A DNA stretch of 64,000 bases from CBDBUR01 sp965209065 (GTDB lineage Bacteria; Pseudomonadota; Alphaproteobacteria; JAPOUT01; G958296285): contig OZ242373.1 of assembly GCA_965209065.1 (NCBI GenBank), positions 930,001-994,000 on the forward strand. Direction: 5' to 3'. Below, piece after piece: positions 9,755 to 19,026 of this stretch (position 1 is the first letter of the stretch; each line of letters starts with the position of its first letter). Under the pieces are notes generated by a model. That model saw nothing but the letters and a program-made list of their open reading frames with translations. It was not told where the DNA came from and ran no database searches. A program made the position numbers and the translations under genes.

Positions 9755-11830
9755 CTATCCGTCCAAAAACGACCGCAGCCGACGCGAACGCGACGGATGC
9801 TTCAGCTTACGCAAGGCTTTTGCTTCTATTTGCCGAATCCGCTCGCGCGTGACCGAAAACTGATGCCCAACTTCCTCTAGCGTGTGGTCTTTATTCATAC
9901 CAATCCCAAAGCGCATACGCAACACGCGCTCCTCGCGCGGGGTGAGCGACGAGAGAATACGCGTCATCGTCTCGCGCAGGTTGCTGTTAATCGCGGCATC
10001 GACCGGCAGGACGGCTGTCTGGTCTTCGATGAAGTCGCTGAGGTGGCTATCCTCTTCATCGCCGATGGGGGTTTCGAGCGAAATCGGCTCTTTAGCAATT
10101 TTCAGCACCTTGCGCACTTTGTCGAGCGGAATGCCGAGCTTCGCCGAGATTTCCTCTGGCGTGGGTTCGCGTCCGACCTCGTGCTGCATTTGCCTTGAGG
10201 TGCGCAAAATTTTATTTATGGTTTCAATCATATGCACGGGAATTCTTATCGTGCGCGCTTGGTCGGCGATGGAGCGTGTTATCGCTTGTCTTATCCACCA
10301 TGTTGCGTAAGTGGAAAACTTATAGCCGCGCCGATACTCAAACTTATCCACTGCCTTCATCAAGCCGATGTTGCCTTCTTGGATTAGGTCTAGAAATTGC
10401 AGTCCGCGGTTGGTGTATTTTTTAGCAATAGAAATAACGAGCCTCAAATTGGCTTCAATCATTTCTTTTTTAGCGCGGCGCGCTTCGCGGTCGCCCTTCT
10501 GGACGGCTTTGACAATTTTACGAAATTCGCCAATATCCACGCCGGTCGTTTCAACGAGTTCTAAAATTTGTTTGCGGAGCTCTTTAATGGTGGCGCGTTC
10601 ATTTTTGACAAACTCTTTCCAACCCGCCGCCACCAAGCGCGACACATTTCGCAACCAGCGTATGTCTATCTCATTCCCACGATAGCGTTTGATAAAATCT
10701 TCCCTATCCACGCCATAAGATTCCGCCAGCCGCAACATACGCCCTTCAACGCCAACGAGCTTGCGGTTAATCGTATAAAGCTGTTCTACCAGCATTTTAA
10801 TGCTCACGTTATTCAAGGGGAGGTTTTTTATCTCCTGCGTGAGTTCTGTTTCTAGCCGTTCCAACGTGCTTTGCCTTTGCGGCGTAATTCTCTTTAGCTT
10901 CCTCACCTCTTTTTTAGAGCGCGATAGCTTTTTATGCGCTTGAGCTATTTTCTCAAATTGCACGAAAATTTCAGGGCGCAATTCCATTTCCATCGCCGCG
11001 AGAGAAACATTGTTACCATATTCCTCTTCACTTTCAACCACGCCCTTTTCCTTTGACTTTTTGCTAACACCCTTAGCGCTATAGATTTTATCTAAGTCAA
11101 TAATATCGCGGAGCATTCTCTTGTCTTCGCGCAACTCGTCATACCAAATAAAAATGGCTTGACTGGTTAAAGAGCTCTCACATAAAGACTGCAACATACT
11201 TTCTTGCCCTGCTTCAATGCGCTTAGCAATTGCAATTTCCCCCTCGCGCGAAAGCAAATCAACCGAGCCCATCTCGCGCAGATACATACGCACGGGGTCT
11301 CCGGTGGATACATTGCTTTTTTCCTCTACAACAGTTTCGCTATCTTCTGTCTCATCGTTCGCAAGCACGTTATCATCTACTGTGGTGCTTATTTCTTCAT
11401 CATCGCTATCAATAACATTGACCCCCATTTGTGAAAGTTGCGATGCCACCTCCTCAATTTTTTCAGAGGAGATGTTATCGGGCAGGGCTTGGGTGATTTC
11501 GGTAAAGTAGATGAAGCCGCGTTTTTTCGCGACCTCCACCATCTGCATCAAGGCGAGCTTGTCGCGCTCTAGACGCGTGGAGTCATCATTCGGGGAGACA
11601 CCACCACGAGCGGCAACGCCCCGAGTGGTAGCACCACGAGCGGCAACACCACGAGCGGCAACGCCACGAGTGGCAACGCCACCAGTGGCACGTTTAGGAC
11701 GCGTGCTATTATCAGCGCTCTTGTTAGCGATGACTGGTCGCTTTGGTGATTTTTTAATGATGGATTTTGCTGCTTTTTTGGCTATCGTTTTTTTTGCTGT
11801 TTTAGTGCGCGTAATTTTTTTCGCTACCAT
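9755..11830 (-). CDS. rpoD: Primary sigma factor RpoD (sigma-70)
   Basis: 691 residues. It is the housekeeping sigma factor directing RNA polymerase to -10/-35 promoters. Order: a Lys/Ala-rich N-terminal tail, region 1.1, region 1.2 (DPVRMYLREMG), a non-conserved spacer, region 2 (RLVISIAKKYTNRGLQFLDLIQEG and WWIRQAI), region 3, and region 4 (TLEEVG, VTRERIRQIEAKALRKL). The N-terminal tail carries a 15-bp minisatellite at about 11585-11695 encoding repeats of RGVAA. dnaG lies nearby but is separated by a divergent lipoprotein gene, so the classical dnaG-rpoD operon is interrupted. Confidence 0.97.
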   Translation of the reverse strand: MVAKKITRTKTAKKTIAKKAAKSIIKKSPKRPVIANKSADNSTRPKRATGGVATRGVAARGVAARGATTRGVAARGGVSPNDDSTRLERDKLALMQMVEVAKKRGFIYFTEITQALPDNISSEKIEEVASQLSQMGVNVIDSDDEEISTTVDDNVLANDETEDSETVVEEKSNVSTGDPVRMYLREMGSVDLLSREGEIAIAKRIEAGQESMLQSLCESSLTSQAIFIWYDELREDKRMLRDIIDLDKIYSAKGVSKKSKEKGVVESEEEYGNNVSLAAMEMELRPEIFVQFEKIAQAHKKLSRSKKEVRKLKRITPQRQSTLERLETELTQEIKNLPLNNVSIKMLVEQLYTINRKLVGVEGRMLRLAESYGVDREDFIKRYRGNEIDIRWLRNVSRLVAAGWKEFVKNERATIKELRKQILELVETTGVDIGEFRKIVKAVQKGDREARRAKKEMIEANLRLVISIAKKYTNRGLQFLDLIQEGNIGLMKAVDKFEYRRGYKFSTYATWWIRQAITRSIADQARTIRIPVHMIETINKILRTSRQMQHEVGREPTPEEISAKLGIPLDKVRKVLKIAKEPISLETPIGDEEDSHLSDFIEDQTAVLPVDAAINSNLRETMTRILSSLTPREERVLRMRFGIGMNKDHTLEEVGHQFSVTRERIRQIEAKALRKLKHPSRSRRLRSFLDG

Positions 11831-11939
11831 AAAACGCCTCTTTTTTACCTGTGGGGGATTTCAAACCGCTAGTCTAGCCCTTTTTGCTATTTTGTCAAGT
11901 CTCTTGATTTGAGGGAGAGATTGGGGGTAGCCTAGAATT

Positions 11940-12338
11940 ATGCGACTGATTCGGTTTTTTGTGAGTCTTTTTTTCGTGGCGATGCTCGCGAGCTGCGCCT
12001 TTGTGGATGCGGCGAGTTTCGGTCCTAATTTTTCGAATATTCAGGTAGGCACCGAGCGCGAGCGTGTTGAAAGCGAGCTCGGCTACCCGCGCACGCGCAT
12101 TTTGAGCAAGCCGGGGCTATCGATTGATGTTTATGAATATCGCACCAATGACAACCCTAGTCGCGCGCGTGCTTTCGGGCATTTGATTCGGAGCTTCATC
12201 ACGCTGGGCGTTTGGGAATTTTGGGCGAAGGAGCACACCACGCCTTACCGCCTGCGCATTGTCTATGATAAGGACGACAGGATAACAGAAATTCGCCAGA
12301 TTGATGTTTTCACGACACAAGAATATGAGGGAAAGTAA
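11940..12338 (+). CDS. Small hypothetical lipoprotein
   Basis: 132 residues with a signal peptide and a lipobox (MLASC, Cys near residue 19). The mature part begins with a pattern reminiscent of BamE/SmpA-type folds: a short helix with V-G-T-E-R-E-R-V-E-S-E-L-G-x-P, then strands (DVYEYRTND, RLRIVYDKDDRITEI). I do not recognise a named family. It lies between rpoD and dnaG, which are on the other strand. Outer-membrane attachment is inferred from the absence of Asp after the lipobox Cys. Confidence 0.7.
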   Translation: MRLIRFFVSLFFVAMLASCAFVDAASFGPNFSNIQVGTERERVESELGYPRTRILSKPGLSIDVYEYRTNDNPSRARAFGHLIRSFITLGVWEFWAKEHTTPYRLRIVYDKDDRITEIRQIDVFTTQEYEGK

Positions 12339-12364
12339 ATTTAGTTTTTTTTCTGATTTTTTTT

Positions 12365-14320
12365 CTAGCTTTTTTTAAGCGCGAAGCCGGTTGCATAATC
12401 TATATGCTCGCTAAGATTATTGATGTGTTCGCTTAATTCTATCACTTCAAAGAATAGCGCGCGTTCATCGTCCTCTAGCAGCGTTTTTATTTTGAGCCAA
12501 TGCTCTCTTTTTTCCTGTTCGTCTTCTTGGTTGAATTGGGCTTGGTAGTCTTCTTGAGCTTGCGCGCAATCTTTTTTGAGCGCTTGATGATATTGCTCGT
12601 GAATAAAACATTTAAGGCATTGGTCTACAAACTCCTCTTGAAACTTCTTTTGGGCGTTTTCTTCTTGCTCTTGACGTGGCTTAACGCGTAGCGCGGGAAA
12701 ACGCTGATAGAGCTGATGACCATCAGCTTGCATTTGGCTATCGCGTCCATAAATAATATCAAGCAAATGATGATAGGCATCACCCAAATGCTGATAGAAC
12801 CAATCGGGTGCGTCTGGTTTTTGCTCGGCGGCAGCGAGCATAATCGCATCGCGTAAATGCTGATGAGGCTCGGAAGCAAGATAAAGATGTTCTACATCTT
12901 CGGGATATTTTTGTAAAAAGTGCGGTTGATGAATCAAAAGCCCCAGCAGCACCCGCTCGCCTTCGCTTGAGCCGTCGGGCACAAAAGCCGGCGCGGCGAT
13001 GTTGGTTTTTTCTACCTTCTGCCCGCGGTCAAATTGCCACAAGAGCTGCTCTAAACGCCGATGAAATAAATTGCGATAATAACGTTGCACCGCAGGGTCT
13101 TTAATTTCATCAATCAGCTTATCAAAGCGCTGGCGTAAAGCGGCGCGGCGCTCGGGCGTTTCTAGGGTTGTGTTTTGGGTTTCGTTATAAAACATTGATT
13201 CCGACATCATCTCCGCCGCGCTGATGTGTTTTTCAAACGCTTCTAGCCCCGCCTGCTTGATGAGGTCATCGGGGTCTTTGCCTTTCGGCATATAAGCGAA
13301 GCGCAAGCTCTTGCCCGCGCGGAGAATTTTGAGCGCGCGTTCAATCGCACGGCGCGCGGCCCTCTGCCCGGCTTCGTCTCCGTCCAAGCAAACGACAGGC
13401 TCATCGGCAAAACGCCACGCGAGTTCCACTTGCTGCTCGGTGAGCGCGGTGCCTAAAGAAGCAACAACATTTTCACAGCCCGCTTGGTGAAGCGCAATCA
13501 CATCCATATAACCCTCGACAATTATCAGTTGCCCTTTATCGTAAGACGGCTTAGCGGCTTTGCTAATCGCATAGAAATTGCTGCCCTTATGAAAAAGAGC
13601 CGTCTCAGGCGAATTGAGATATTTAGCGCTCGCACTGCTATCTAGCGCACGCGCACCGAAAGCGATAACCTCGCCTTTGCGATTATCAATCGGAAAAGTG
13701 ATGCGCCCGCGAAATCTATCATAAGGTTTTTTATTGGGCTCATCGGGCTTAATGATAAGCCCGGCATCAAGTAAAATTTCATCGCTAAAATTCTTTTTGT
13801 GGAGTGCCGCGCGCAAACTATTCTCGCCACTGGATGTGGACGTGGGCGTGGGCGCGAACCCCAACCCAAACTTTTTTATTGTCGCTTGTGAAATGCCGCG
13901 CTGTCTTAAATAATCTAGCGCTCTTTTATTTTGCTGGAGCAGGAGCTGGCTTTGAAAATACTCACTTGCGGCTTGGAGAGCATCTAAAGTAGTTTTCGCG
14001 CGTTGCGCTTGCGCGGGGTCTTGTCGTTTTTGGCTCGGCATCTCAATGCCTGCGCGTTTGGCGAGCACTTCGGCGGCTTCCCAAAAAGTCATGTTCTGCG
14101 TCTTGGTCAAAAAGCTGATGATATCGCCATGCTCTCCGCTAGAGAAGCAGTGCCAAAACTGCTTCTGGTCATTGACGGTAAAGGACGGCGTCTTCTCGCT
14201 GCTAAACGGCGACAGCCCTTTCCACTCGCGCCCGTGCCGCGTGAGCCGCACATACTTGCCCACCACATCGGACACCAAAAGCCTGGACTTGAGCTCGTTA
14301 ATAAATCTCTCGAATTCCAT
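12365..14320 (-). CDS. dnaG: DNA primase DnaG
   Basis: 651 residues. It makes RNA primers at replication forks. The N-terminal zinc-binding-like domain (about 30-70), the TOPRIM domain (IIVEGYMDVIAL, then CLDGDEAGQRAA) and a C-terminal DnaB-interaction region are all present. The usual zinc ligands (C-H-C-C) are largely replaced: GLSPFSSEKTPSF and HCFSSGEHGD keep only one Cys. As I recall, some alphaproteobacterial primases show the same change, so this is probably a lineage trait rather than damage. The C-terminal third is very rich in Gln/Glu. Confidence 0.95.
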   Translation of the reverse strand: MEFERFINELKSRLLVSDVVGKYVRLTRHGREWKGLSPFSSEKTPSFTVNDQKQFWHCFSSGEHGDIISFLTKTQNMTFWEAAEVLAKRAGIEMPSQKRQDPAQAQRAKTTLDALQAASEYFQSQLLLQQNKRALDYLRQRGISQATIKKFGLGFAPTPTSTSSGENSLRAALHKKNFSDEILLDAGLIIKPDEPNKKPYDRFRGRITFPIDNRKGEVIAFGARALDSSASAKYLNSPETALFHKGSNFYAISKAAKPSYDKGQLIIVEGYMDVIALHQAGCENVVASLGTALTEQQVELAWRFADEPVVCLDGDEAGQRAARRAIERALKILRAGKSLRFAYMPKGKDPDDLIKQAGLEAFEKHISAAEMMSESMFYNETQNTTLETPERRAALRQRFDKLIDEIKDPAVQRYYRNLFHRRLEQLLWQFDRGQKVEKTNIAAPAFVPDGSSEGERVLLGLLIHQPHFLQKYPEDVEHLYLASEPHQHLRDAIMLAAAEQKPDAPDWFYQHLGDAYHHLLDIIYGRDSQMQADGHQLYQRFPALRVKPRQEQEENAQKKFQEEFVDQCLKCFIHEQYHQALKKDCAQAQEDYQAQFNQEDEQEKREHWLKIKTLLEDDERALFFEVIELSEHINNLSEHIDYATGFALKKS

Positions 14321-14408
14321 TCCTTCATTTTACCCCATTCGCACCCGCAGGCGAGCTCTTTGCGCTGCCGAGGGGCTTGAAATCTGTGGATGAATCCGCT
14401 ATAAAGGA

Positions 14409-15689
14409 TTGGGGGAAAGACTTATTTCTAAATTTTCAAGCTCAAATTATATTTTGCTCGTCTTTTTGATGTTGCTGAATATCATGAATTTTGTTGATAG
14501 GCAGCTGCTTTCGAGCTTTGCCAATTTCATCAAGCCTGAGTTGGGTCTCAGCGACACGCAATGGGGTTTGCTCACGGGTTTGATGTTTATTTTCTTTTAC
14601 GCTTTTATGGGCTTGATTGCCGGCGCGATTGCCGACAGGGTTCACCGCCCGCGTTTGATAGCCATGGGTGTTGCGCTTTGGAGTCTTTTGACGGCAGCGT
14701 CGGGGGCGGCGCGTGGATTTATTTCGCTCGGCATTCCGCGTTTGTTTATCGGCGTGGGGGAGTCGATTTTGACTCCTGCTTCCTTGTCGATGCTTGCCGA
14801 TAGGTTTCCGTCTAGGCTTTTGGGTTTTGCCTCTGGCTTTTATTATATGGGCGTGCCGATTGGCGTTGGCTTGAGTTTTTTAATCGCCGGCTATCTAGGA
14901 CCGACGATTGGCTGGCGTAATTGTTTTTACTTGCTTGGAGCGATTGGTTTTGTGATGGCGGCGGGCATGCTCTTGGTGAGCGAATCCCCCGACCACGGCA
15001 AAACACCTGGAGCCGAAAATGAGTCTGCCTCTCCGCTACGCCTTTCTATCCTAAAAGATATTATTGCGATACTAAAGGGTTCTCCGGTGCTTTCGCTAAC
15101 GATTGCTGGCGGGGTAATTTTTCATATTCTGCTAGGAGCGGCGGGTGCTTTCGACCAATTATGGTTCGTTCAAGAGCGCGGGTTTGATAAGGCTGAAATT
15201 CTGGTTATCACTGGTTGGATAGCGACCTTTGCGGGTTTAACTGGCAATCTTTTTGGCGGCATCGCTAGTGATTACTGGCAAAGGATAACGCAGCAAGGGC
15301 GCCCGATGTTTTTATTTTGGCTGATGCTTATTACAATGCCTTTCAATATTGCCTATCGTATTGTAGAGCCGAGCAGCTGGTTGTTTTGGATAGGGCTTGG
15401 CATTGGTTATTTTGTTTTGGGATGTTTTTATGGTCCAACTTTCTCTACCATTCAAGAGCTTGCGCCGCCTCATCGCCGTTCTACCTTGACGGCTTTTTAT
15501 ATTTTAATGCTGAATTTGATTGGGCTTGGCATTGGTGTGACGGGTGCGGGCATTTCTATTGATTTGCTACGGACTGCGGGTTATAACGAGCCTTATTCTT
15601 TGGTGCTGGTTGTCTTTACGATAATTTCGACTTTATCCATTCCGCTTTTCTTTCTCGCGGGTAAGCGCTTTAACAAAAAGAAAATGTAA
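14409..15689 (+). CDS. MFS transporter, Spinster-like
   Basis: 426 residues and about 12 hydrophobic segments. MFS landmarks are visible: NFVDRQLLSSF in helix 1, the loop 2-3 motif GAIADRVHRPRLIAMG, and PTFSTIQELAPPHRRSTLTA in the second half. The sequence style fits spinster/sugar-phosphate-like MFS carriers common in marine Alphaproteobacteria; the substrate is unknown. The start is uncertain: TTG at 14409 gives the full N-terminus but its only purine-rich site (aaagga) is almost touching it; the next ATG (14468) would clip helix 1. Confidence 0.8.
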   Translation: MGERLISKFSSSNYILLVFLMLLNIMNFVDRQLLSSFANFIKPELGLSDTQWGLLTGLMFIFFYAFMGLIAGAIADRVHRPRLIAMGVALWSLLTAASGAARGFISLGIPRLFIGVGESILTPASLSMLADRFPSRLLGFASGFYYMGVPIGVGLSFLIAGYLGPTIGWRNCFYLLGAIGFVMAAGMLLVSESPDHGKTPGAENESASPLRLSILKDIIAILKGSPVLSLTIAGGVIFHILLGAAGAFDQLWFVQERGFDKAEILVITGWIATFAGLTGNLFGGIASDYWQRITQQGRPMFLFWLMLITMPFNIAYRIVEPSSWLFWIGLGIGYFVLGCFYGPTFSTIQELAPPHRRSTLTAFYILMLNLIGLGIGVTGAGISIDLLRTAGYNEPYSLVLVVFTIISTLSIPLFFLAGKRFNKKKM

Positions 15690-15718
15690 TTCTAGCCGGT
15701 ATAATGTAAAATAGATAA

Positions 15719-17182
15719 ATGGATGATTCTAAAAACAAATTGTTCTATGGCGATTGCTTAGAAATTATGTGTGCATTAAAAAAGGAATCCATTGATTTGA
15801 TTTACCTTGATCCCCCTTTTAACGCTAACCAAAATTTCAATATGCTTTTTGGAAATAGAAAGACACCCGATTTCGCACAAGCGCAAGCTTTCACAGATAT
15901 CTGGAGCTGGCAAGCAAGGGATGATGCTGTCTACAATAAACTCATTGCCTCTAATAGCAAGGTTGCGGATGTTATGGAGGGATTTTTTAAAATTCTTAAT
16001 AAATCAGGGATGATGTCCTATTTAATGTTTATGGCAGAGCGCTTACTATTAATGAAAGATTTGTTAAAGCCCAAAGGCAGTATTTACTTCCACTGCGACG
16101 CGACCGCAAGCCATTACCTGAAAATTCTGATGGATAGTATTTTTAACGGAAACAATTTTCGTAATGAAATCGTATGGTGCTATACGGGTCCGAGTGGCTC
16201 TAAGAAAAACTTTCCTAAAAAGCATGACATCATACTCAGATATTCAAAAAGCAACGACTGGGTATTTAATGCAGATGATATTCGTATCCCTTATAAAGAC
16301 CTACACTCTGATTCTGGCAAAGATTCAAAAATATGGGGGGAAACAGGAGTTTTGCAAGACAAGCAAAAAAGAGAGGAATATCTAAATCGCGGAAAAATAC
16401 CAGAGGATTTTTGGGTTGATATTCCTAGCGGAGGGCATATATCACCTAAAGAAAGACTAAATTATCCGACACAAAAGCCTCTTTCCTTATTAAAACGTAT
16501 TATTCAAGCTTCTAGCAATAAAGGTGATATCGTTCTTGATCCCTTTTGCGGTTGCGGCACAGCAACGGATGCCGCTCAAGAACTAAGCCGTAATTGGATT
16601 GGTATAGATATTTCCTATCTTGCTATTGATTTAATTCGCAAACGCTTGGCCGATAGATACGGCGAAGAATTAATAGATGAAATACAAATTTCGGGTATTC
16701 CGCGAGATGTCAAAGCTGCTACCGCTCTATTTAACAAAAACCCATTTGATTTTGAGCGTTGGGCTGTGTCTTTAGTAAAAGCTTTTCCTAATGATAAACA
16801 AGTAGGAGATAAAGGCTCTGATGGTATCTTACGATTCCCTTTAGATGGAAGCGGTAAGTTTCAAACTGGAATTGTTTCTGTTAAAGGTGGTAAAACATTA
16901 AATCCTAATATGGTTCAGTCGTTAACAGGAGCCTTAAACACACATAATGCTATGATGGGTGTTTTAATTACACTCGCTAAACCAACAAAAGGAATGCTCC
17001 AAGAAGCACAGCAGCAAGGTGAGTGGCATGATAATTTTACAAAAAACTCCTACCCTAAAATTCAAATTATAACTATTGAGAAATTATTAAAAAAAGAACA
17101 ACCAAATATGCCTACACCTATTAACCCCTATAATCCTTACATAGCAGGGCATAGCTCACAAATTTCAATAAATTTTGCATAA
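15719..17182 (+). CDS. DNA methyltransferase fused to Mrr-like endonuclease domain
   Basis: 487 residues. The N-terminal two thirds is a beta-class amino-methyltransferase: catalytic motif IV DPPF near residue 33 and the AdoMet motif DPFCGCGT near 278, followed by WIGIDIS. The DPPF form suggests N6-adenine (or N4-cytosine) methylation. The last third (about 340-470) looks like an Mrr/PD-(D/E)xK nuclease domain, with GDKGSDG and a strand ending VSVKGG supplying the D...xK pattern. It may thus be a one-protein restriction-modification enzyme. No specificity subunit is adjacent. Base use is clearly more AT-rich than the neighbours, which suggests recent gain. TATAAT at 15700-15705 ends 13 bases before the ATG. 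Confidence 0.85.
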   Translation: MDDSKNKLFYGDCLEIMCALKKESIDLIYLDPPFNANQNFNMLFGNRKTPDFAQAQAFTDIWSWQARDDAVYNKLIASNSKVADVMEGFFKILNKSGMMSYLMFMAERLLLMKDLLKPKGSIYFHCDATASHYLKILMDSIFNGNNFRNEIVWCYTGPSGSKKNFPKKHDIILRYSKSNDWVFNADDIRIPYKDLHSDSGKDSKIWGETGVLQDKQKREEYLNRGKIPEDFWVDIPSGGHISPKERLNYPTQKPLSLLKRIIQASSNKGDIVLDPFCGCGTATDAAQELSRNWIGIDISYLAIDLIRKRLADRYGEELIDEIQISGIPRDVKAATALFNKNPFDFERWAVSLVKAFPNDKQVGDKGSDGILRFPLDGSGKFQTGIVSVKGGKTLNPNMVQSLTGALNTHNAMMGVLITLAKPTKGMLQEAQQQGEWHDNFTKNSYPKIQIITIEKLLKKEQPNMPTPINPYNPYIAGHSSQISINFA

Positions 17183-17185
17183 TCT

Positions 17186-18604
17186 CTAACCGACCTGCGA
17201 GCCGCCGACGGTTATGCCATTCAAGCGCAAGGTCGGTTGCCCGACACCCACAGGAACGCCCTGCCCGTCTTTGCCACAAACGCCAATTCCCGAATCTAAC
17301 GCCATATCATTGCCGACCATGGTTATTTTTTTCAAGGCTTGAGGTCCATGCCCGATTAACATCGCGCCTTTGAGCGGAGTCGTTATTTTGCCGTTCTCAA
17401 TTTTATAAGCCTCCGTGCAGGAAAAAACAAACTTACCGCTAGTAATATCCACCTGCCCGCCGCCAAAAAAGGGCGCGTAAATGCCGCTCTTAACAGAGGA
17501 AATGATTTCTTCTTTTGTTTTATCGCCAGCAAGCATAAAAGTATTCGTCATTCTCGGCATCGGCTCGTAGTGATAACTCTGCCTCCTGCCATTGCCGGTG
17601 GGTTTTTGTTTCATAAGCCGCGCGTTCATTCTGTCTTGTAAGATGCCCTTAAAAATTCCGTCTTCAATGAGAACATTGCGTTGCGTGGGCGTGCCTTCAT
17701 CATCAACCGCAAGAGAGCCGCGCCGACCTTGAAGCGTGCCGTCATCTACCACCGTCACACCCTTAGCAGCGATGGACTCACCCAAGAGCCCACTAAAGGC
17801 AGAGGTTTTTTTGCGGTGGAAGTCGCCTTCCAGCCCATGCCCAATTGCCTCGTGGAGCAAAATGCCCGGCCAGCCCGAACCCAACACAACATCTTGCTCG
17901 CCCGCCGGGGCGGCAACCGAATCCAAATTAACCAGAGCCTGACGCAAAGCCTCATCGACATGGGCTTGCCAGAAATCATCGGTGATATATTGCTCCATCG
18001 CGCCGCGCCCGCCGCCGCCGCTCATACCGACTTCCTGCCTGCCATTGCGTTCAACAACCACCTGCACCGAAAACCGCACGAGCGGTCGCGTATCAAAAAT
18101 AACATCACCGCCGGCGCGCATAATACACACGTCTTGCCAGTGCGAAGAAAGTGTCGCGCTCACTTGCTTAACGAGGTTGTCTTTTTTGCGCGCGTAGGCA
18201 TCGACTTTTTTAAGCACCTCAAGCCTTTGCGTGAAATCTTGCCCTGCGAGCGGGTCGGTTTCGGGGTAGAGCTTTTGGTTGGTGCGGCGCGGAGGCTCGG
18301 CAGCCTTTGCGTCATATCCTTTGAGCGCGGCGCGCACGACAGCACTCGCGCGTGTTAGCCCCGCCTGCGAGAGGTCGGTGCTATGGGCGAAGCTTGCGCA
18401 TTCACCAACGACCGCGCGCAGCCCAAAGCCTTCGCCTTCGTCAAAACTCGCTTGCTTTATCAGGCGGTCGTCAAGGGCGATGACCTCGCTTTTGGTTTTC
18501 TCCACGAACAGCTCGCCATCTTCTGTGCCGTGTAGGGTTTTATCAAGCAGCTCTTGCGCTTGGTCTTTATCGAGCTCTGTTTGTTGAAAGAAATCGTGCG
18601 CCAT
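17186..18604 (-). CDS. tldD: Metalloprotease TldD
   Basis: 472 residues. TldD is the zinc-protease subunit of the TldD/TldE complex, which cleaves unstructured peptides and matures some modified peptides. The metal site HEAIGHGLEGD (near residue 255) and the family motifs GSGWPGILLHEA, RQSYHYEPMPRMTNT and LIGHGPQAL are intact. Its partner TldE/PmbA is not in the window. The stop at 17186 nearly touches the end of the convergent methyltransferase gene. It is preceded by a small gene on the same strand with no gap. Confidence 0.95.
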   Translation of the reverse strand: MAHDFFQQTELDKDQAQELLDKTLHGTEDGELFVEKTKSEVIALDDRLIKQASFDEGEGFGLRAVVGECASFAHSTDLSQAGLTRASAVVRAALKGYDAKAAEPPRRTNQKLYPETDPLAGQDFTQRLEVLKKVDAYARKKDNLVKQVSATLSSHWQDVCIMRAGGDVIFDTRPLVRFSVQVVVERNGRQEVGMSGGGGRGAMEQYITDDFWQAHVDEALRQALVNLDSVAAPAGEQDVVLGSGWPGILLHEAIGHGLEGDFHRKKTSAFSGLLGESIAAKGVTVVDDGTLQGRRGSLAVDDEGTPTQRNVLIEDGIFKGILQDRMNARLMKQKPTGNGRRQSYHYEPMPRMTNTFMLAGDKTKEEIISSVKSGIYAPFFGGGQVDITSGKFVFSCTEAYKIENGKITTPLKGAMLIGHGPQALKKITMVGNDMALDSGIGVCGKDGQGVPVGVGQPTLRLNGITVGGSQVG

Positions 18605-18988
18605 TTATCTCACCACCGCTAGCCGATTCGGCAGTTGAGAAAAATCGCTCGGTCTAATCACCGGCGAAGAGCGATACATAGGATAATGTTTAATCTGCAG
18701 TTGTTTCATATCGACAAGAAAAACGCCATTGAGTCTACCGAACCACGCGTCCCACTCTATGAAGCGCCACTTCTGCCATTCTTTCGGCGGCGCGGGAATA
18801 ATATCTTCCACAAGATGAAGGTGCGCGGCGCAAAAAGCTGCGAGGCTACGATTAGGGCTGTATCTATCACACAGGGGCAAGGCTTCCTCTATGAGCTTGG
18901 TTGCTTGAAAGCCTCCGTGCGTAAGCTCAACCCCAGCGGATATTTTCCCCTCGTAATGAAAATGAATCAAAGCCTCGTCGCGCGTCAT
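18605..18988 (-). CDS. Conserved-looking hypothetical protein upstream of tldD
   Basis: 127 residues, soluble, no signal peptide. Its stop is immediately before the tldD start, so it is probably translated as part of a tldD operon. The sequence is rich in Trp/His/Phe (EWQKWRFIEWDAWFGRL) and contains HFHYEGKISAGVELTHGG. I do not recognise the family and assign no function. Base composition matches the neighbouring core genes. Confidence 0.65.
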   Translation of the reverse strand: MTRDEALIHFHYEGKISAGVELTHGGFQATKLIEEALPLCDRYSPNRSLAAFCAAHLHLVEDIIPAPPKEWQKWRFIEWDAWFGRLNGVFLVDMKQLQIKHYPMYRSSPVIRPSDFSQLPNRLAVVR

Positions 18989-19026
18989 AGAAACATTCTA
19001 AACTACTTTTCTTTTAACATCAAGTG

